Shown: positions 12,001 through 18,205 of the stretch, one piece after another
Position numbering within the stretch: the first letter of the stretch is position 1
Layout of the letters: each line of letters starts with the position of its first letter
Assembly (NCBI GenBank): GCA_016195125.1
Contig: JACQAD010000277.1
Coordinates: 1-33,932 of the forward strand
Direction of reading: 5' to 3'
From: Magnetospirillum sp.
Lineage (GTDB): Bacteria; Pseudomonadota; Alphaproteobacteria; Rhodospirillales; Magnetospirillaceae
Length of the DNA stretch: 33,932 bases
Made by a program: the position numbers and the translations under genes
Notes under the pieces: model-generated
What the model saw: only the letters and a program-made list of their open reading frames with translations
What the model was told of the DNA's origin: nothing
Databases searched by the model: none

Positions 12001-14459
12001 CCAGCGCTGCCAATGCCATTTCCGGTATCGCGGTGGCCGATACCTACAGCGGCAGCAGCCTGACTGCCACGGTGAGCGCCAGTCACGGAACACTGTCGTT
12101 CACCGGCAGCGGCGTCACCGGCAACAATTCCGCCTCGGTGAGCATTTCGGCAGCCAGCGTCAGCGCGCTCAACACCATCCTGGGGACGCTCAATTACACC
12201 ACCAGCCTGACCGCCAGCGGCAGCGATTCCATCACGGTCACCGTGGATGATGGCGGCGGCAGCCGAATCGGCGGCGCCAAGACGGCGACCTCCTCGGTCG
12301 CGGTCAATGTCGTCGGCAACGACACGCCCGTCGTCAATGTCGCCACCGAACAGACCATCAGCGACACCAACGCCCATGCCCTTTCCGGCGTCGGGCTTAC
12401 CGATGGGGCCAGCGGTACCACCGTCACCGCCACGGTGACCGCCCAGCACGGCAACCTCACTTTCACCGGCGGCGGCGTCACCGGCAACGGCACCGGCAAC
12501 GTCACCATCAGCGGCACGGCCTCGGCGGTGAACACTATCCTGGGGACGCTGCAATACACCACGACAGCGACCGCCACCGGGTCGGACACCGTCTCGGTCA
12601 CCATCAACGACGGAGCGACCTCCCTGGTCGGCGGCGCCAAGAGCGCCACCAATACCTTCCAGATCGACCTGATCGGCAATGACACCCCGACGCTGTCGCT
12701 GGCCTCGGCACAGGGCTTAAGCGACACCAACGCCCATGCTCTGTCCGGCATCGGGGTCACGGATGGCTACAGCGGTGGCACCGTCACCGCCACCTTGCAG
12801 GACACCACCGGGCATCTGCACGTCACCACCGCCGCCGGCCTGACGGTGACTGCCAACGATACCAACAGCGTTTCCCTGTCCGGCACGCTGTCGGCGATCA
12901 ATACCGCGCTGGGGACGGTGACCTACAGCGCCACCACCTCGGGCAACGACAACATCACCATCTCCGTCGACGACGGTGGCAGCACGCTGATCGGCGGACA
13001 CAAGACCACCAGCGGCACGGTGGTGGTCAACGTGGCCGGCAATGACGCCCCGACCATCACCGTGCCGACGACGCAGACCATCAATGATACCGCCCAGCAT
13101 GCCATCGGCGGCGTCGTGGTCTCCGACACCTATCACAACACCACGGTGACGACGACGGTGAGCGCCCTTTACGGCAACCTCAACGTCACCAATGGCGGCG
13201 GCGCGGCGGTGGTCACCAACAACGACACCGGCACGGTGACCATCAACGGCTCATTCGCCGATGTGAACATCGCGCTGAGCACCATCAAGTACACCACCAC
13301 CCGCGCTACAGCGGGTAGTGACGATATCTCCATCGCCTTCAACGATAACGGCACCACCGCCAATCTGCTGGGCGGCAGCAAGAGCAGCACCGCCTATGTA
13401 TTCGTGGCAGCCACCAAGCCGCCGACCGGGCCGGCCACCTCCGGGGCACCATCAGTTCCGCTGGGGGGTTCGGGTGGAATACCCGGCTCGACCGTGACCA
13501 TCCGCGACGGCGGAACCACGGTAGGGACCGCGACGGTCGACAACAATGGCAACTGGACCTTCACGGCACCCGCCGGGGAGGGCAGTCACAGCTACACGTC
13601 TCAGGAGACCGATCCGCACGGCAAGGTCGGGCCGCAATCCATCCCCCTGACCACCGTCGTGTCGCTGCCGAAGCCTCCGCCGCCACCCCCGCCGCCACCG
13701 CCGGCACCGGTGGTCGAGGCTCCCAAACCACCCCCGCCCCCAACCGAGGCCCCGGTTCTGGTTACGTCCATCCGGGCGGCGGTCAGTGATGCAGGTGCCT
13801 TCAATCAAGGCAGCCAAGGTGGTGGTGACGCGGTTGCTGCCAAGGTTGCCGCCCTGACAACCGGTGGCGGCTTCCAGGTGGTGGTTTCCACCGCCGCCGT
13901 GAATGCGGTGCGCGACGGCGCCCTGTTCGTCGCCAAGGGCATTCCCACCATTGATGCCACCAGCAATGCCATCAGCTTTGCGGTGCCGGCCGACGCCTTC
14001 GGCCATACCAATGCGGATGCCGGCATCCAATTGGCCGCGAAAATGACCGATGGTCGACCCCTGCCTCCTTGGGTGTCGTTCGATCCGACCAAGGGAACTT
14101 TCGTCGGCGAAGCCCCTGAAGGGTTCAAGGGAACCCTGTCGGTGGTGGTGGTGGCGCGTGACAGTTCCGGGCATGAAGTGGCAACCACCTTCCGCATCCG
14201 TGTGGGAGGGGGAGCGGCACAGGATGCCGCGCCGACCAAACCCCAGGCTCAAGGTGAAGCCGGCGAACGGCCTTCGACCGGCGCTCCCCGGCAAGGCGAT
14301 TCTGGCCCGGCACTTGACGGCAAGCCGGCCAAGCTGGGGCAGCGTCACGGTGACAAGCAGGTCGGTAAGGTTGCCTTCACCCAACAACTGAAACTGGCCA
14401 GCCGTAATGCGGCCTTTGCCCGCCATGCCACTCTGGCGGCCCGCGCGGTGAGGTCATGA
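1..14459 (+). CDS. Giant repeat-containing surface/adhesin-like protein with DUF4347-like N-terminal domain (5' partial; frame open to the window edge)
   Basis: Single open frame of >4800 codons; frame also open upstream of the GTG at 39 (AADPSLDGGKTEVVFVDTSIADYQHL). N-terminus 'VVFVDTSIADYQHLV...ISLLSHGSEGTVRAGSFVID...LLLYGCNVAEGADGQQFVNDLAAVTGRTVAASSHVVGSDGTW' is DUF4347-like; remainder is Thr/Ser/Gly/Ala-rich beta-strand repeats. Confidence 0.93.
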   Translation, partial: AADPSLDGGKTEVVFVDTSIADYQHLVAAVKTGIEVELIDGNQDGLVQMAAWAGSHSGYDSISLLSHGSEGTVRAGSFVIDDYNISVPEIRARLAQVGAALKPGGDLLLYGCNVAEGADGQQFVNDLAAVTGRTVAASSHVVGSDGTWTLDDTTGTVTATLFKDSGFKGDLADSQYVLNEGTVVAGAILQDTYNGAPFSDEDVSGLPTGYTFGYINSANHQFYALSSGVFVNRGAVIALQTSTTCYNGYHEFTVHISAANTGTVSVDIVYGIIMTGGFTPTLSNPTIAANGLKTSTSVVIDGSSSSTDAGATITVYDNGSSIGTTTADSSGNWSYTANLAAGSHPITAKATETGYNASGLSNTANIIVDTGPTFTNANSVTVNNSSPFALTATVTDPASASITYSVSTAAGHGTAGINSSSGVISYTPTGGYLGYDTFVIRAVDGYNVASTQTITVLNDNPPTLTTTSSSPMYIVGNAPVVVDSGITLNDADTPSSIAAFGGGSLRAHLSNSDTANDSLSVVAQTLANSHVIAVTGNTITDNGTTIGTFTGGSNGTDLVVTFASGVTSTQATDIARAIEFSGGNTSSTALRTITFTASDGLGVSANGSDTARALLGPTILSATYDPATGNLVLNGGDFTTSTGDYTLSGLTLSGEGSGTYTLGNGDAITGTPTSTSVTIHIASANQASVDALFDRNGTTALTNGHAFNINAALNWDQHGTTHAPAVATNGVTVTSSGTPTLGNANSPAPGLASTDTTTVLTLESGSVLVADAPDLSGAGMWNGGTLSVAMAATNRDSAHDQLSIAASGGITVFGSVVSYNGNAFATLQGTATGTSLQFTLSGAAANDAAIAALAKAIRYQETGTTTGGDRTINFTVTDAYGRSSAPLAAVAHVYTPPAITGVAYDANTGLLSITGTNLTLNPTDFTLSKLTITGEGSGSYTLNNADSINSTSTTQLVIQIDPANQPTLDAILDKQGTTAAINTTHTFNLALAAGWDANVIVTEAVSATNTVTVSSSATPTLTTTGATTIYDTNVGSNPGTVITTSVTATDMALVTAWNTGNLTASVAAASGGVYDSNADQLTIAVTGGITTSGATAGSTVSYNGTVIGTIKSGATGIPGQNLTITLNASATSTAIGALVNAIQFSDSTATSTGNRAVSFRVTDAYGATSAALSNTVSVVPAPAITSTGAIAGGWSPLAALPSGTALGDEFFRVVPGQNGALYAAYNDAGNLGHVYKYANGAWTQLGATFSFQITDLEVAPTGAADAGTPYVMSAVGVNPTVYVDKYNATTSTWANALIGTSSFSPLSVVGNSCTITNFAIDTSSKLYFGGTYVSGSSWSVVAYEYSAYRSGYYILSSSAGFLWGLQSWAVMGKGDGLITYYGAIGQVAQQAAVNMGGYPTSYFYGTARVNSDAGSIPNLNMPDQDPSVTLSGGGSNYSGIASANGQYVFYASNYGSAGETSTVTDEGTGTSISGPPVASGGIPVGITVTPSGTLYAAVAYNSSSESIQIYRYTGSSWVAYGTAVSLAANTWSDLISDTNGNISLATVGSGSGSAPYTAQVYHYAAPGVFYDPYTANLTITGTNFTTNTTNTADYTLSKMTISGEGGVSAYTLGNGDAITSLSSTQIVIHIASANQASVDALLDAKGANAAVTTGNYFNLSAAQGWDTSGGIIAPAETINTINVTSTGTPTLTNSNPIAPVEVYNAPTPKVVDSSTITVTDQPDFSGNGVWASGSLTASITAGQDTSHDELLVGNVGAITNSGGTISYNGNLIGTVDGTANGTPSHALTINFAHNSYITDAAIQALVNAIQFTDTGTTTTGDRTISIVATDAYSRATTAVTDTVHVVTGPTISGATYDPYTGILTIQGGAFVGGTANVTLSSLGITGEAAGGTFTLSGANATVTNVTSSAVTIQISPATQQTLNAILDRNGLSAVTSGTFNLNAGVAWDSFGGVNAPAAATNVISVTSSGTPSFTHTLTTTTDTNFQSSLDTVDSSTVTVNDVNSGASAYFASSLGAWTNGNLTVSISGASADTAHDQLSIGAIGLITTSGATAGSTVSYNGHQIGTIATGAAGTPGQMLTIKLSGQYATNAAVQALVNAIQFSDSGTTNSLGNRTVTFTATDAYGKSASVTDTVTVVGVPAISGASYDPFTGILTITGTNFTTVAGNYTLANLTLSGEGSSTYSLGNGDAVTGTPTATSVQIQIASANQSAVDALFDKSGTTALVSTTHNFNVAALAGWDANGSVSAFAQATNTVSVASTGTPTLTNNSPTIASGTTIGSTAQFIDTSTITVTDAPDLSGSGMWAGGNLTVAFGATNRDTAHDMLSVGTGGGITVSGSNVSYNGTVIGTLQTGATGAPNQNLTIKFSGAAVNDAAIAALVNAIQFSDTATTTAGTRKLTFTLTDAYGRSSSGLAEKVYVTPDTPPAYVNGNGTQTVNTGRDTAVTISSATLSVSDTDANQNETWSASVAPSHGTLSFSMTNAGSGSTSIAGPVVTYTPAGGYVGSDTFTIQVSDGQGGVVAKMFNVNVIAPVIQSIVRVGSAAPTKATTDSFTVTFNETISGLSAANFSLGTTGSVTGTIGTPTSSDGGKTWSVAVTGVSGTGTLGLNLLSNLTSITDSYSLSPSSGYTDTASLYTIDNTAPVVTGVTLNAAAYKVGDTVTATITTDAYDGNGAYALSAGTIDGATLAGWTYNTGTHSGTATFTVTTALTDVLSGLVPLSVQVADVAGNVSTAYTTGVAGTIIDSHAPSAVALSNTVAPLAANGVVGTLTSTDASTGAESFTYAITGGADAAKFQVVGNTLQVANATTLVGNTSYTVTVRSTDLGGNSVTQTLTLTGARGPTASAGGTLTYNERSAAAVIDTGVTLVNATGAANMTGATISISSGFVAGDVLAFTSQNNITGSYNSGTGVLILSGADSFANYQAALRSVTFAAPSLYETATTPRTITWAGTDTNGTGGTATSTVSVVYVNASPTLSLTGTANASINTAAGASGGTALFTGANASTLEAGQSITGLTLAVSGLADVGAEQLRIGGTWVSLTSGASGTAGGIAYTVGTITGGATTVTLSKSDTAANWNTTITGLSYKDTAAGSSSVGARSFTLTKISDSGGTGAGGSPDTTLSNQAIVTLSANDTPVITVPGGQTINNAGANAITGVSVSDTIVGGAVTATVSAGHGTLGFTGAGITGNNSASVTISAASVSALNTILGTLNYTTSLTTSGADSITVSVNDNGGSYIGGAKSASGTIAVSVTNGTPVVNAPSSVTDTLSGQYAVTGISVAEALSGPSMTATLSDSRGNLHVTAGGATVGGNDSASVTITGTLAQLNTALASLKYTTTLTDTGADVISISVNDNGKNASGAVNVTVTGNDTPVLALATTQSFHDTNYHGLTGVAVTDTLGGASVTATLAATSGNLRVTAGSGVTVTGNGTGNVSISGSQGSVNAALGTLQYATTATSTANDTITVSYNDNGGNLVGGAKSASGTIAVSLIGNQPATITTPASQSYTDAVQHAISGLALADTYSNSSVTATVSDLHGNLNFTASGSASIGGNDSGSVTITGSLADVSSTLNSLKYTTTATGTTSDTISLSINDNGATANLIGGDKTASTSIAVSLTGNDIPVVTAPALQSFTDTNQHAISGAAVADTLSAASVTATVAAQSGNLNFTASGAAGIGSNNSGSVTITGTLADVNATLASLKYTTTATGTAGDTVTVSVNDNNTNGIGGAKTGSNSFQINLTGNDAPVVTVPGTQDISDLTAHALSGISLSDTYSGATVTATVSASVGTLTGTGFTGSGTGSMTITGTQANVNAALATVQYTAADDGSGGASADVVTVQVNDNNTSGVGGAKTTSRTVAITLINNDTPSIAVPAQQTINDTTTHAISGISVTDSLDGTSYVATVSDTAGILTMTTGSGGATISGSGSTSVTASGSTLADVNSALATLTYATTATSTGGETITVSINDNGSTKARITGDKTGTTTLDVALIGNDTPVLTMPATQTVTTSAANAISGIAVADTYSGSSLTATVSASHGTLSFTGSGVTGNNSASVSISAASVSALNTILGTLNYTTSLTASGSDSITVTVDDGGGSRIGGAKTATSSVAVNVVGNDTPVVNVATEQTISDTNAHALSGVGLTDGASGTTVTATVTAQHGNLTFTGGGVTGNGTGNVTISGTASAVNTILGTLQYTTTATATGSDTVSVTINDGATSLVGGAKSATNTFQIDLIGNDTPTLSLASAQGLSDTNAHALSGIGVTDGYSGGTVTATLQDTTGHLHVTTAAGLTVTANDTNSVSLSGTLSAINTALGTVTYSATTSGNDNITISVDDGGSTLIGGHKTTSGTVVVNVAGNDAPTITVPTTQTINDTAQHAIGGVVVSDTYHNTTVTTTVSALYGNLNVTNGGGAAVVTNNDTGTVTINGSFADVNIALSTIKYTTTRATAGSDDISIAFNDNGTTANLLGGSKSSTAYVFVAATKPPTGPATSGAPSVPLGGSGGIPGSTVTIRDGGTTVGTATVDNNGNWTFTAPAGEGSHSYTSQETDPHGKVGPQSIPLTTVVSLPKPPPPPPPPPPAPVVEAPKPPPPPTEAPVLVTSIRAAVSDAGAFNQGSQGGGDAVAAKVAALTTGGGFQVVVSTAAVNAVRDGALFVAKGIPTIDATSNAISFAVPADAFGHTNADAGIQLAAKMTDGRPLPPWVSFDPTKGTFVGEAPEGFKGTLSVVVVARDSSGHEVATTFRIRVGGGAAQDAAPTKPQAQGEAGERPSTGAPRQGDSGPALDGKPAKLGQRHGDKQVGKVAFTQQLKLASRNAAFARHATLAARAVRS
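841..1113 (+). other. Bacterial Ig-like domain near the N-terminus of the giant protein
   Basis: 'GATITVYDNGSSIGTTTADSSGNWSYTANLAAGSHPITAKATETGYN' has the typical bacterial Ig-like 'G.TV.VYDNG..IGTT.AD..GNWSYT...L..G.H' pattern. Confidence 0.65.
1387..7260 (+). repeat. Tandem long repeat family (~280 aa / ~845 bp per A+B unit; leading half-unit plus 5 full units, one interrupted)
   Basis: Recurring A module '[P]TI/AISGA.YDP.TG.L.ITG.NFTT...YTLS.L.ITGEGS..YTLGNGDAIT......IQIASANQ..VDALFDK.GT' and B module 'T.VTDAPDLSG.GMW..G.LTV......D.AHDQLSI...GGIT..G..VSYNG..IGT...G..G....L.I....A.N.AAI.ALVNAIQFSDT.TTT.G.R...F..TDAYGR'. A modules begin near 1850, 2691, 3546 (interrupted), 5545 and 6417. 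Confidence 0.85.
3558..4703 (+). other. Propeller-like domain inserted into a repeat unit of the giant protein
   Basis: Repeat pattern stops after 'PAIT' and resumes with 'VFYDPYTANLTITGTNFTT'. The intervening ~380 aa has blade-like repeats: 'GALYAAYNDAGNLGHVYKYANGAWTQLG', 'TPYVMSAVGVNPTVYVDKYNATTSTWANA', 'KLYFGGTYVSGSSWSVVAYEYS', 'TLYAAVAYNSSSESIQIYRYTGSSWVAYG'. Confidence 0.6.
9393..13413 (+). repeat. Second tandem repeat family: 11 units of ~120 aa (~365 bp)
   Basis: Units start with 'N(D/G)(T/A/I)P...(V/A)P..Q(T/S)..D...HAI(S/T)G(I/V)...D......VTATVS...G.L..T......GN.(S/T)..V(T/S)I.G....(V/L)N..L.(T/S)L.YTTT.T..G.DTI.VS.NDNG....GG.K....' and end in '(L/V).GND'. I count 11 N(D/G/Q)-P starts from nt 9393 to 13041. 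Confidence 0.85.
13666..13758 (+). other. Poly-proline linker in the giant protein
   Basis: Translation LPKPPPPPPPPPPAPVVEAPKPPPPPTEAP between the repeat array and the C-terminal domain. Confidence 0.9.
13920..14211 (+). other. Dystroglycan-type cadherin-like (CADG / putative Ig) C-terminal domain
   Basis: 'LAAKMTDGRPLPPWVSFDPTKGTFVGEAPEGFKGTLSVVVVARDSSGHEVATTFRIRVGGG' matches the typical 'A...dG.pLP.Wl.Fd..tg.f.G.pp.......l.v.a.D..G......F.l.v' signature. Confidence 0.7.
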
Positions 14460-14537
14460 TCATGTGCTGGAACAGCAATTCCATACAGTCGGGCGTCGTG
14501 TCGCCGGCTGCAGACGTTCGTTCAAGGGATTAAGGTA

Positions 14538-16190
14538 ATGACTATCGGAACAGCATCCCGCCGCATGGCCCATCTTTTGGCCGCCGTTTCCACCATGGCC
14601 CTGCTGACGGCCTGCGCGGTGACGCCGACGCCTTACAGCCAGGATGAGTTCATGGCTCGAGCCAAGGCCGACCGCGCCGCCATGTTCGACGGGCAAGAGG
14701 TTCTGTCGAAGCCGCTGACCTTGCCCGAGGCGGTGGCCCGGGTGCTGAAATACAATCTGGACAAGCGGGCCAAGATGATGGACGAGGCGCTGGCCTTGGG
14801 CCAGCTTGACCTTGACCGCTTCGATCTTCTGCCAAAGCTCACCGCCAATGCCGGCTATACCGAGCGCTCATCGCCCAACGCCACAAGGTCGCGCGACCTC
14901 TATACCCAGACCACCAGCACCTCCAATCCCAGCTATTCGGCGGATCGCTTCTCCATCACCAGCGATCTGGGACTGACCTGGAATATCCTCGATTTCGGCG
15001 TCAGCTATTTCTCCGCCCAGCAGAATGCCGACCGCGCCCTGATCGCTTCGGAACGCCGCCGCAAGACGGTGGCCAATCTGGTCCAGGAGGTGCGCTTCAC
15101 CTTCTGGCGGGCCGCCGCCGCCCAAGTGCTGAAGAGTAAGGTCACCGATATTATCACCACCGCCGAGAAGGCCCTGGCCGATTCCGAGCGGGTCGAGAAT
15201 GAACGTCTGCGCAATCCGACCGAGTCGCTGCGGGTCCAGAAGACTTTGCTGGAAAGCATCCGTCAGCTGGAGGCCATCGATCAGGAACTCACTACCGCCA
15301 AGGCCGAACTGGCGGCATTGATCAACGTGCCGCCCGGCAGTGATTTCCAGCTCGATATCCCCGAGAACGGCGGCATGACCGTTCCGGAATGGTCGCTGCC
15401 CATCGAGCAGATGGAAGAGGCGGCCCTGATCAACAATCCCGACCTGCGCGAGCAGGATTATCAGAGCCGTATCGCCGTCGATGATACCCGCAAGGAAATC
15501 CTGAAGCTGCTGCCGGGCATCACCTTCAGTCTGTCACGGCAATATGATCAGAACTCGTTCCTGATGGATAATCGCTGGAATGAGGTGGGGACCAAGATCA
15601 CCTGGAACCTTCTCAATCTTCTGTCGGGGCCGGATCGTATCAAGCATGCGGATACCGCCGAGGATGTCGCCACGGCCAAGCGCGTCGCCCTTAGGATGGC
15701 GGTGCTGGCCCAGGTCCATGTGATCTCGCACCAATTCCTGAGTGCCGCAAAGCAGTACGAGCGGGCCGACAAGCTGTGGAAGATCGAGCAACGTCTGGCG
15801 GAGGCGTCCGGCAACCAGAGCCGGGGCGGCACCCAGAACGAGATCGAGCGGGTCAGCACCGAGACTTCGGCCATCGCCGCCGAGCTGCGCCGCTTCCAGA
15901 CTTACGCCCAGATGCAGTCGTCCTACGGCAAGCTGCAATCGACCATCGGCGCTGACACGATCCCCGAGCGCCTTGCCACCCACACGCTTGACGGTGTGTC
16001 CGGGGCTATTGCCGTGAACTTCGGCGGTAAGACGCCGTCGCCCGATCCGGTTCCCACGGCGGTTCCCGCCGGGAAAGAGACGGTCGCGCCCGTGGCGGCG
16101 CTTGAACCGGGACGCCAGGACGTGGTGCGTGATGGCCTGGTCTGGCTGGGCGGCAAGATCGCCAGTCTGGCCGATCAGGTCGGCAAATAA
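14538..16190 (+). CDS. TolC-family outer membrane efflux/secretion protein (lipoprotein-like signal)
   Basis: N-terminal signal with lipobox-like 'LLTAC'; TolC-like architecture ('LTLPEAVARVLKYNLDKRAKMMDEALALGQLDLDRFDLLPKLTANAGYTER', long helices, internal duplication with 'LLPGITFSLSRQYD'). Confidence 0.85.
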   Translation: MTIGTASRRMAHLLAAVSTMALLTACAVTPTPYSQDEFMARAKADRAAMFDGQEVLSKPLTLPEAVARVLKYNLDKRAKMMDEALALGQLDLDRFDLLPKLTANAGYTERSSPNATRSRDLYTQTTSTSNPSYSADRFSITSDLGLTWNILDFGVSYFSAQQNADRALIASERRRKTVANLVQEVRFTFWRAAAAQVLKSKVTDIITTAEKALADSERVENERLRNPTESLRVQKTLLESIRQLEAIDQELTTAKAELAALINVPPGSDFQLDIPENGGMTVPEWSLPIEQMEEAALINNPDLREQDYQSRIAVDDTRKEILKLLPGITFSLSRQYDQNSFLMDNRWNEVGTKITWNLLNLLSGPDRIKHADTAEDVATAKRVALRMAVLAQVHVISHQFLSAAKQYERADKLWKIEQRLAEASGNQSRGGTQNEIERVSTETSAIAAELRRFQTYAQMQSSYGKLQSTIGADTIPERLATHTLDGVSGAIAVNFGGKTPSPDPVPTAVPAGKETVAPVAALEPGRQDVVRDGLVWLGGKIASLADQVGK

Positions 16191-16915
16191 TGTCAATCCG
16201 CCTGGGATGGGCGGTCCCGGCCCTGTGCCTGTTGCCCTTCGGGGTGGCGGCACAGGAGCCGGTGATTCCGGTGCAATTGGTGGCGGTCAACTTCACCACC
16301 CTATCGTCGGAACTGCCGGCCAAGATCGACCGGATCACGGTGAAGGAAGGTGATCGCTTCAAGGAGGGCCAGCCGCTGGTGGTGTTCGACTGCACCATCC
16401 AGCGGGCGCAACTGGACGAGGCCAATGCGGTTCTGGCGGCGGCCGAGAAGTCCAAATCCGTCCATAAGCGCCTGCTGGAGCTGAATTCCACCGGCAGCCT
16501 GGAGGCGGAAAAATCGGTCTCCGATGCCGCCGTGGCCCAGGCCAAGCTGAACTCGGCCCGCGCGGTGACCAGCAAATGCGCCATTACCGCTCCGTTCCCC
16601 GGTCGGGTGGTCGAGCAGAAGGCTCGCGCTCATCAATATATCCAGGCGGGCCAGCCGATCCTCGACATCCTCGACGATTCCGCCCTCGACGCCGAATTCA
16701 TCGTGCCGAGCAATTGGGGGCAGGGACTGAAGGTCGGCCAGACCATGCAGATCGCGGTGGACGAGGTCAGGAAGACCTATCCGGCCAAGCTCGGCCGCAA
16801 GGGGGCCAAGGTCGATGCGGTCAGTCATTCGGTCAAGATGATTGCCGAGATCCGGGGGGATTATCCTGAGTTGATGGCCGGGATGACCGGCCGGGTGCTG
16901 ATGTCTCCGCCATGA
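16190..16915 (+). CDS. HlyD/MacA/RND-type periplasmic adaptor subunit
   Basis: Signal peptide followed by 'PAKIDRITVKEGDRFKEGQPLVVFDCTIQRAQLDEANAVLAAAEK...APFPGRVVEQKARAHQYIQAGQPILDILDDSALDAEFIVPS', a biotinyl-lipoyl/barrel-sandwich adaptor. Start overlaps the TolC stop. Confidence 0.88.
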   Translation: MSIRLGWAVPALCLLPFGVAAQEPVIPVQLVAVNFTTLSSELPAKIDRITVKEGDRFKEGQPLVVFDCTIQRAQLDEANAVLAAAEKSKSVHKRLLELNSTGSLEAEKSVSDAAVAQAKLNSARAVTSKCAITAPFPGRVVEQKARAHQYIQAGQPILDILDDSALDAEFIVPSNWGQGLKVGQTMQIAVDEVRKTYPAKLGRKGAKVDAVSHSVKMIAEIRGDYPELMAGMTGRVLMSPP

Positions 16916-18204
16916 GTGATAATCCGCTGGTCGCCCTGCTGGGGCTGGAGGAACATGCCCGCCAGGCCGCCACCGTGGATGAACTGGGCTTCGTCATGGT
17001 CAACGACACCCGCTCGCTGGTGGAGTACCGCCAGGCGGCGCTGGTGATCGACGACCGGCTGAAGGCGGTATCGGGCGTGGCCGCGGTGGAAAAGGGCGCC
17101 CCCTTCACCCTGTGGCTGGAGCGGATGGTGCAGCGTCTGGCCATCGACCGGCCGCGTGCCGCCGGTCCCGACGATCTGCACGGTCCCGATGCCGACGAAT
17201 GGTCGGAATGGCTGCCGCCCCATGTTCTGCTGTTGCCGCTGGCAGATAAGGGCACCCTGCTGCTGGCCCGTGATGGAGAGTGGCAGGAGGGCGAGGTCGC
17301 GCTCCTCGCCCATGCCTCGGGCGCCTTCGCCCATGCCTGGGCCTTCCTCCACAAGCCGTCACCGGTGACGGAATTGCGTGCCCGCCTGACCGCTATCCCG
17401 AAATGGCGGCTGAAACTCGCTGCCGGTATCGTTCTGATCCTGCTGTTTCCCGTACGGCTGTCGGTGCTGGCGCCATCCGAGGTGGTGGCCCATGATCCGG
17501 CGGTGATCCGCTCGCCCATGGAAGGCGTTGTCGAAAAGGTGCGGGTTACGCCCAATCAGGCGGTGGCGGAAGGCGATCTGCTGTTCGAACTGGACCGCAC
17601 CACGCTTTCCGGCAAGCTGGAAGTGGCGAAGAAAGCCCTGTCCACCGCCCAGGCCGAATTCGATCAGGCCACCCAGCAATCCTTTTTCGATCCCAAGGCC
17701 AAGGCGTCGGTGGCCATCGTCAAATCCCGTATCGACGAGCGCCAGGCCGAGGCGACGCAGTTGGAAGACCTGCTCGACCGCTCTCAGGTCAAGGCACCGC
17801 GCGCCGGAATCGCCGTGCTGGATGATCCCGCCGAATGGCAGGGCCGTCCGGTGAATGTGGGCGAGAAGGTGATGGCGGTGGCCGCCTCCGACGATGTGGA
17901 GGTGGAGGCCTGGCTGGCCCCCGCCGATGTCATCGCCCTGGAACCCGGCAATCCGGTGGTCGTATTCCTCAATTCCGATCCGCTGTCGCCGGTCACCGCC
18001 CGGCTGCTCTACGTCGCCTACGAGGCGATCCCCCAGCCCGATGGCACGCTGGGCCATCGGGTGCGGGCCAGACTGGACAAGGGGAGCACGCCGCCCCGGC
18101 TGGGCCTCAAAGGCACCGCCCGGCTCGACGGCCATCGGGTGGCCTTGATCTATTGGCTGGCGCGGCGGCCCTTGGGGGTGATTCGCACCTATCTGGGTCT
18201 GTGA
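16912..18204 (+). CDS. HlyD-family membrane fusion protein with N-terminal GAF-like cytoplasmic region
   Basis: ~150 aa soluble N-terminus ('VNDTRSLVEYRQAALVID...KGAPFTLWLERMVQ' resembles GAF-domain HlyD proteins), one TM ('LKLAAGIVLILLFPVRLSVLAPSEV'), then 'VIRSPMEGVVEKVRVTPNQAVAEGDLLFELDRTTL...VKAPRAGIAVLDDPAEWQGRPVNVGEKVMAVA'. ATGA overlap with the previous gene. Confidence 0.85.
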   Translation: MSDNPLVALLGLEEHARQAATVDELGFVMVNDTRSLVEYRQAALVIDDRLKAVSGVAAVEKGAPFTLWLERMVQRLAIDRPRAAGPDDLHGPDADEWSEWLPPHVLLLPLADKGTLLLARDGEWQEGEVALLAHASGAFAHAWAFLHKPSPVTELRARLTAIPKWRLKLAAGIVLILLFPVRLSVLAPSEVVAHDPAVIRSPMEGVVEKVRVTPNQAVAEGDLLFELDRTTLSGKLEVAKKALSTAQAEFDQATQQSFFDPKAKASVAIVKSRIDERQAEATQLEDLLDRSQVKAPRAGIAVLDDPAEWQGRPVNVGEKVMAVAASDDVEVEAWLAPADVIALEPGNPVVVFLNSDPLSPVTARLLYVAYEAIPQPDGTLGHRVRARLDKGSTPPRLGLKGTARLDGHRVALIYWLARRPLGVIRTYLGL

Positions 18205-18205
18205 C

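Noticed and set aside
9393-13413. Regularly spaced repeats considered as a CRISPR or minisatellite-like noncoding array
   Set aside because: Period ~365 bp, in frame, protein-level conservation exceeds DNA conservation; this is a coding domain array.
39-14459. RTX/hemolysin-type adhesin classification
   Set aside because: I found no GGxGxDxUx nonapeptide runs; the C-terminus is a CADG-like domain with a basic tail.
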